The notes under the pieces were generated by a model, which saw nothing but the letters and a program-made list of their open reading frames with translations, had not been told where the DNA came from and did no database searches. From the NCBI RefSeq assembly GCF_002355515.1, contig NZ_AP014809.1, positions 2,566,501 through 2,630,500 of the forward strand: a DNA stretch of 64,000 bases. The letters run 5' to 3'. Position 1 is the first letter of the stretch; each line of letters starts with the position of its first letter. The position numbers were made by a program, and so were the translations under genes. Below, piece after piece: positions 61,731 through 64,000 of this stretch. The stretch is from Methylorubrum populi (GTDB lineage: Bacteria > Pseudomonadota > Alphaproteobacteria > Rhizobiales > Beijerinckiaceae).

Positions 61731-61772
61731 CATCATCTTTTCCCGAAAGCCGCAAACCACCTTTCGGGATGA
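61731..61772. repeat. Dispersed palindromic repeat, copy B
   Basis: The stretch CATCATCTTTTCCCGAAAGC then CGCAAACCACCTTTCGGGATGATG has arms CCCGAAAG (61742-61749) and CTTTCGGG (61761-61768). It matches copy A at 27256-27295 in the opposite orientation and the widespread Rhizobiales element with this core. Confidence 0.65.
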
Positions 61773-61878
61773 TGCTCTGGGTGTTGCAGCGCCTCTACAG
61801 CCCGGCTCTCCCGCCTGCACTAGGTGTAGGCACGCGCCCGCAACCCGCAGGGGCGCCGGATCCGGTCCTCCCTCGATC

Positions 61879-63111
61879 ATGCCGCGTCCCCCGAATACGA
61901 CGGTCGATCCCGCCCTCGACGCGGCGGCCCTGCTGCGCCGCATCGGCTTCTTCGGCCTGTTCGTGGTGCTGCCGGTGGCCGCGCAGGTCTCGCGGCGCGC
62001 CACCGTGGTGCTGGCGCCGATCGCCGTCGTGCTGTTGATCACCGCGAGCGCCATCGACCAGCACCAGCGCGCCGTCTGGCCGGCCGTCAGGCGTCTGATG
62101 ACCGCGCCGTCCTTCCTGGCGGGCATGCTGGTGGTGTTCTGGTCGGCGCTCTCCCTGGTCTGGACGCCGTTTCCCGGGCCGGCGAGCGAGCGCTTGGCCA
62201 ACCTCGTCGCCACCGTGGTGATGACGCTGCTGGCCTATCTGGCGCTGCCCGACCGGATGCGCTCGGCCAACCTCTACCTGCTGCCGCTCGGCGTCGGCGC
62301 CGCCGCCATCGTGGCGATCCTGATCAATCTCGTCGGCGACGCGATGCTCAAGGACAACCCGGACGGCGACAGCGCGCTTGAGCGCGGCGCGGTGCTGCTG
62401 GCGCTGCTCGCCTGGCCCGCCGTGGCGTGGCTGCGCTCGCGCCGCCGCGACATCGGCTCGCTGGTCGTGGTCGTGCTGGTGGCGGGCGCGCTGCTGCTGG
62501 CGCCGGGCGTTACCGCCCTGTTCGCGCTGGCCGTCGGGGCGCTCGCCTTCGCCCTGACCCATTGGCGCCTGTCGCTCGGCGTGCGCGTGACAGCGCTGTC
62601 GGCTGCGGGTCTGCTCGTGGTCGCACCGCTGCTGCCGTTCCTCGCGCGTCCCATCGGCATCGCCCTGTTCGGCCCGGTGGCGCCGGGCGTGCTCGCGCTC
62701 AAGGCGTGGCAGAAGGTCGTCACCCTGGAGCCGGTGCGGCTCGTGACCGGTCACGGCCTCGAAACCGCCCTACGCGGGAAGATCTTCGGCATCCTGCCGA
62801 TCAATGCGCCGACCACGATGCTGTTCGAGTTCTGGTACGAGCTCGGCATCGTCGGCGCCTTCGCCGCGGCCTTCGCGCTCTACGGCGCGATCCACCGCGC
62901 CGGCCGCGACGCGACCGTGCTGGCACCCTGCGCCATGGCGGCCTTCGCCACGGCGTTTGCCATCGGCTGCATCGGCGTCGGCCTCACCACGATCTGGTGG
63001 CTGACGACGCTCGCCATGGTGATCCTCACCTTCGTGGCGATCGAGCGCGGGCAGTTCCGGTCCCGCCGGCCTAAGGTCGGGCTGATCCCGCGCCTGCCCG
63101 CCCGGGGTTGA
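61879..63111 (+). CDS. O-antigen ligase/polymerase-like membrane protein (second paralogue)
   Basis: A 410-residue protein with about 10-11 hydrophobic helices. It shares LVWTPFPG with the protein at 16483-17700, with the same position relative to the helices, and has the late loop GHGLETALRGKIFGILPINAPTTMLFEFWYELGIVG, which matches the Wzy/WaaL pattern (an H-x-x-F-E-W-x-E-L-G motif). It therefore probably transfers or polymerises lipid-linked glycan in the periplasm. No other glycan genes are close. It is convergent with the zincin gene. Confidence 0.8.
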   Translation: MPRPPNTTVDPALDAAALLRRIGFFGLFVVLPVAAQVSRRATVVLAPIAVVLLITASAIDQHQRAVWPAVRRLMTAPSFLAGMLVVFWSALSLVWTPFPGPASERLANLVATVVMTLLAYLALPDRMRSANLYLLPLGVGAAAIVAILINLVGDAMLKDNPDGDSALERGAVLLALLAWPAVAWLRSRRRDIGSLVVVVLVAGALLLAPGVTALFALAVGALAFALTHWRLSLGVRVTALSAAGLLVVAPLLPFLARPIGIALFGPVAPGVLALKAWQKVVTLEPVRLVTGHGLETALRGKIFGILPINAPTTMLFEFWYELGIVGAFAAAFALYGAIHRAGRDATVLAPCAMAAFATAFAIGCIGVGLTTIWWLTTLAMVILTFVAIERGQFRSRRPKVGLIPRLPARG

Positions 63112-63115
63112 AGCC

Positions 63116-63541
63116 TCAGGCCTGCGGCGTCTCGATCGCGTCCGCCGCCGCCTCGATGCCGGCCATGTCGTCGTCGGAGAGGCCGAAATGGTGGCCGATC
63201 TCGTGGACGAGGACGTGGGTGACGAGATGACCCAGCGTCTCGTCGTGCTCGGCCCAATAATCGAGCAGCGGCCGGCGGTAGAGCCAGACCACGTTGGGCA
63301 TCTGCCCCGAGACGACCTCGCCGGACTGCGCCAGCCCGACGCCCCGGAACAGGCCGAGCAGGTCGAATTCCGACTCGCAGCCCATCTCGGTCAGGGTCTC
63401 GTCGTCGGGGAAGTCGTCGACATGGATGCGCACGCCCGCGCAGAGGGTGCGGAATTCCTCCGGCAGGGCCGCGAAGGCGGCGTCGGCCAGAGCCTCGATC
63501 TCGGCGAGGCTCGGGGCCTTGGCCTCGGCCCAGAGAATCAT
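63116..63541 (-). CDS. Small zincin-type metallopeptidase family protein
   Basis: A 141-residue soluble protein. The zinc motif HEIGHHFG (residues 113-120), followed by LSDDDM, is the signature of the short zincin-like family (formerly DUF1025). The central GLFRGVGL and VVWLYRRPLLDYW are conserved. The substrate is unknown. Its ATG overlaps the stop of the HAD gene by four bases, so the two are co-translated, HAD first. Confidence 0.88.
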   Translation of the reverse strand: MILWAEAKAPSLAEIEALADAAFAALPEEFRTLCAGVRIHVDDFPDDETLTEMGCESEFDLLGLFRGVGLAQSGEVVSGQMPNVVWLYRRPLLDYWAEHDETLGHLVTHVLVHEIGHHFGLSDDDMAGIEAAADAIETPQA

Positions 63542-64000
63542 GGCGCGTCGGGCGCGCGAGGCGCGACCGGCAGCACGCAGCGTTCCAGGAAGGCTGCCAG
63601 ATTGCTGGTGATGTGGTCGATATGCGGCTCCTTCACCGCCTCCTGCTCGAAGGATTCGCGGAACGGGTCGGGCGTCGGAGGCACCACGAGTACGGTGGCC
63701 ATACCGAGGTCGTGCGGCACCACGAGGTTGCGGGCGATGTCCTCGAACAGGGCCGAGCGCCGCGGATCGACGCCGTGGCGCAGAAGGAAGCGCTCGTAGG
63801 TGCCGCGGTCGGGCTTCGGCACGAAGTCGGCGGCGGCGATATCGAACACGTCCTCGAAATGGTTGAGGATGCCGAGCTTGTCCGCGACCCGCTCGGCGTG
63901 GCGGCGCGAGCCGTTGGTCAGGATCAGCTTGCGCCCCGGCAGGTGCTCGATGGCGGTGCCGAGGGATTCGTCGAGCCGGATCGTCGAGTGGTCGATGTCG
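63538..64000 (-). CDS. Pyrimidine 5'-nucleotidase-like HAD hydrolase, C-terminal part (runs off window)
   Basis: The frame stays open to the right edge, so the N-terminus including motif I is outside. The visible 153 residues contain motif II LTNGSRRHAERV, motif III PKPDRGTYERFL and motif IV FEDIARNLVVPHDLGMATVLV. This layout, with the short helical cap upstream, matches SDT1/pyrimidine 5'-nucleotidase-type HAD proteins, which dephosphorylate UMP or CMP. It is co-translated with the downstream zincin gene. Confidence 0.85.
   Translation of the reverse strand, partial: DIDHSTIRLDESLGTAIEHLPGRKLILTNGSRRHAERVADKLGILNHFEDVFDIAAADFVPKPDRGTYERFLLRHGVDPRRSALFEDIARNLVVPHDLGMATVLVVPPTPDPFRESFEQEAVKEPHIDHITSNLAAFLERCVLPVAPRAPDAP

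Overview
The window is a chromosomal stretch from a very GC-rich alphaproteobacterium. The base and codon composition, the rlmH-envC-ctpA-deacetylase order, the lspA-(small exported protein)-M16-M16 order, the DUF2336, DUF1275 and DUF2937 families and Rhizobiales-type palindromic repeats all point to a Methylobacterium/Methylorubrum-like organism. This assignment is inference; no rRNA marker is present. About 61 genes are supported. I see no tRNA, rRNA, CRISPR array, prophage, transposase or integrase. Two genes run off the ends: a chemoreceptor on the left and a HAD pyrimidine 5'-nucleotidase on the right.

Layout. 1-5.5 kb (minus strand): chemoreceptor N-terminus, then an envelope cluster read rlmH > envC > ctpA > divergent polysaccharide deacetylase. 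5.7-9.4 kb (plus): MHS-type MFS transporter and a membrane GGDEF-EAL protein. 9.4-14.2 kb: DsbA-fold isomerase, argG, DUF4424, a conserved hypothetical and gph. 14.4-19.1 kb (plus): small exported protein, rpiA, DUF2059, an O-antigen-ligase-like membrane protein and glutathione reductase, the last three closely coupled. 19.1-20.4 kb: an isolated, less GC-rich AAA ATPase gene behind a perfect inverted repeat. 20.4-27.9 kb: TAXI-type binding protein, recX, OsmC, a DNA-repair radical SAM protein coupled to a DUF4130-UdgX fusion, then a zinc alcohol/formaldehyde dehydrogenase and a small membrane protein. 28-36.9 kb: DUF2336 and lytic transglycosylase, a degenerate CitE-like protein, GST, catalase-like peroxidase, flavin reductase/nitroreductase pair and exported hypotheticals. 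37-40.9 kb: MocR regulator with candidate operators and a fused MFS/spermidine-synthase-like protein. 40.9-46.2 kb (minus): thrS, and dctA-ROK kinase-hypothetical. 46.7-54 kb (plus): ileS-lspA, an exported protein and two M16 peptidases ending in a clear intrinsic terminator. 54.2-64 kb: VOC dioxygenase, ferredoxin reductase, bioD, exported protein with a PASTA-like segment, CheY-like receiver, DUF1275, WD40, DUF2937, a second O-antigen-ligase-like protein, a zincin and the HAD nucleotidase.

Themes are housekeeping (argG, thrS, ileS, lspA, rpiA, bioD, gph), cell-envelope turnover, and redox/aldehyde stress (gor, OsmC, catalase-like, GST, Fpr, formaldehyde-dehydrogenase-like enzyme). The most unusual locus is the radical SAM + DUF4130-UdgX pair. 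Its UdgX half keeps the covalent-capture loop but the whole protein contains no cysteine, so it cannot carry the usual Fe-S cluster. A palindromic repeat appears to have been inserted in frame near its N-terminus. Other unusual points are a 12-bp tandem repeat that builds the envC signal peptide and the operator-like dyad in front of the AAA ATPase.
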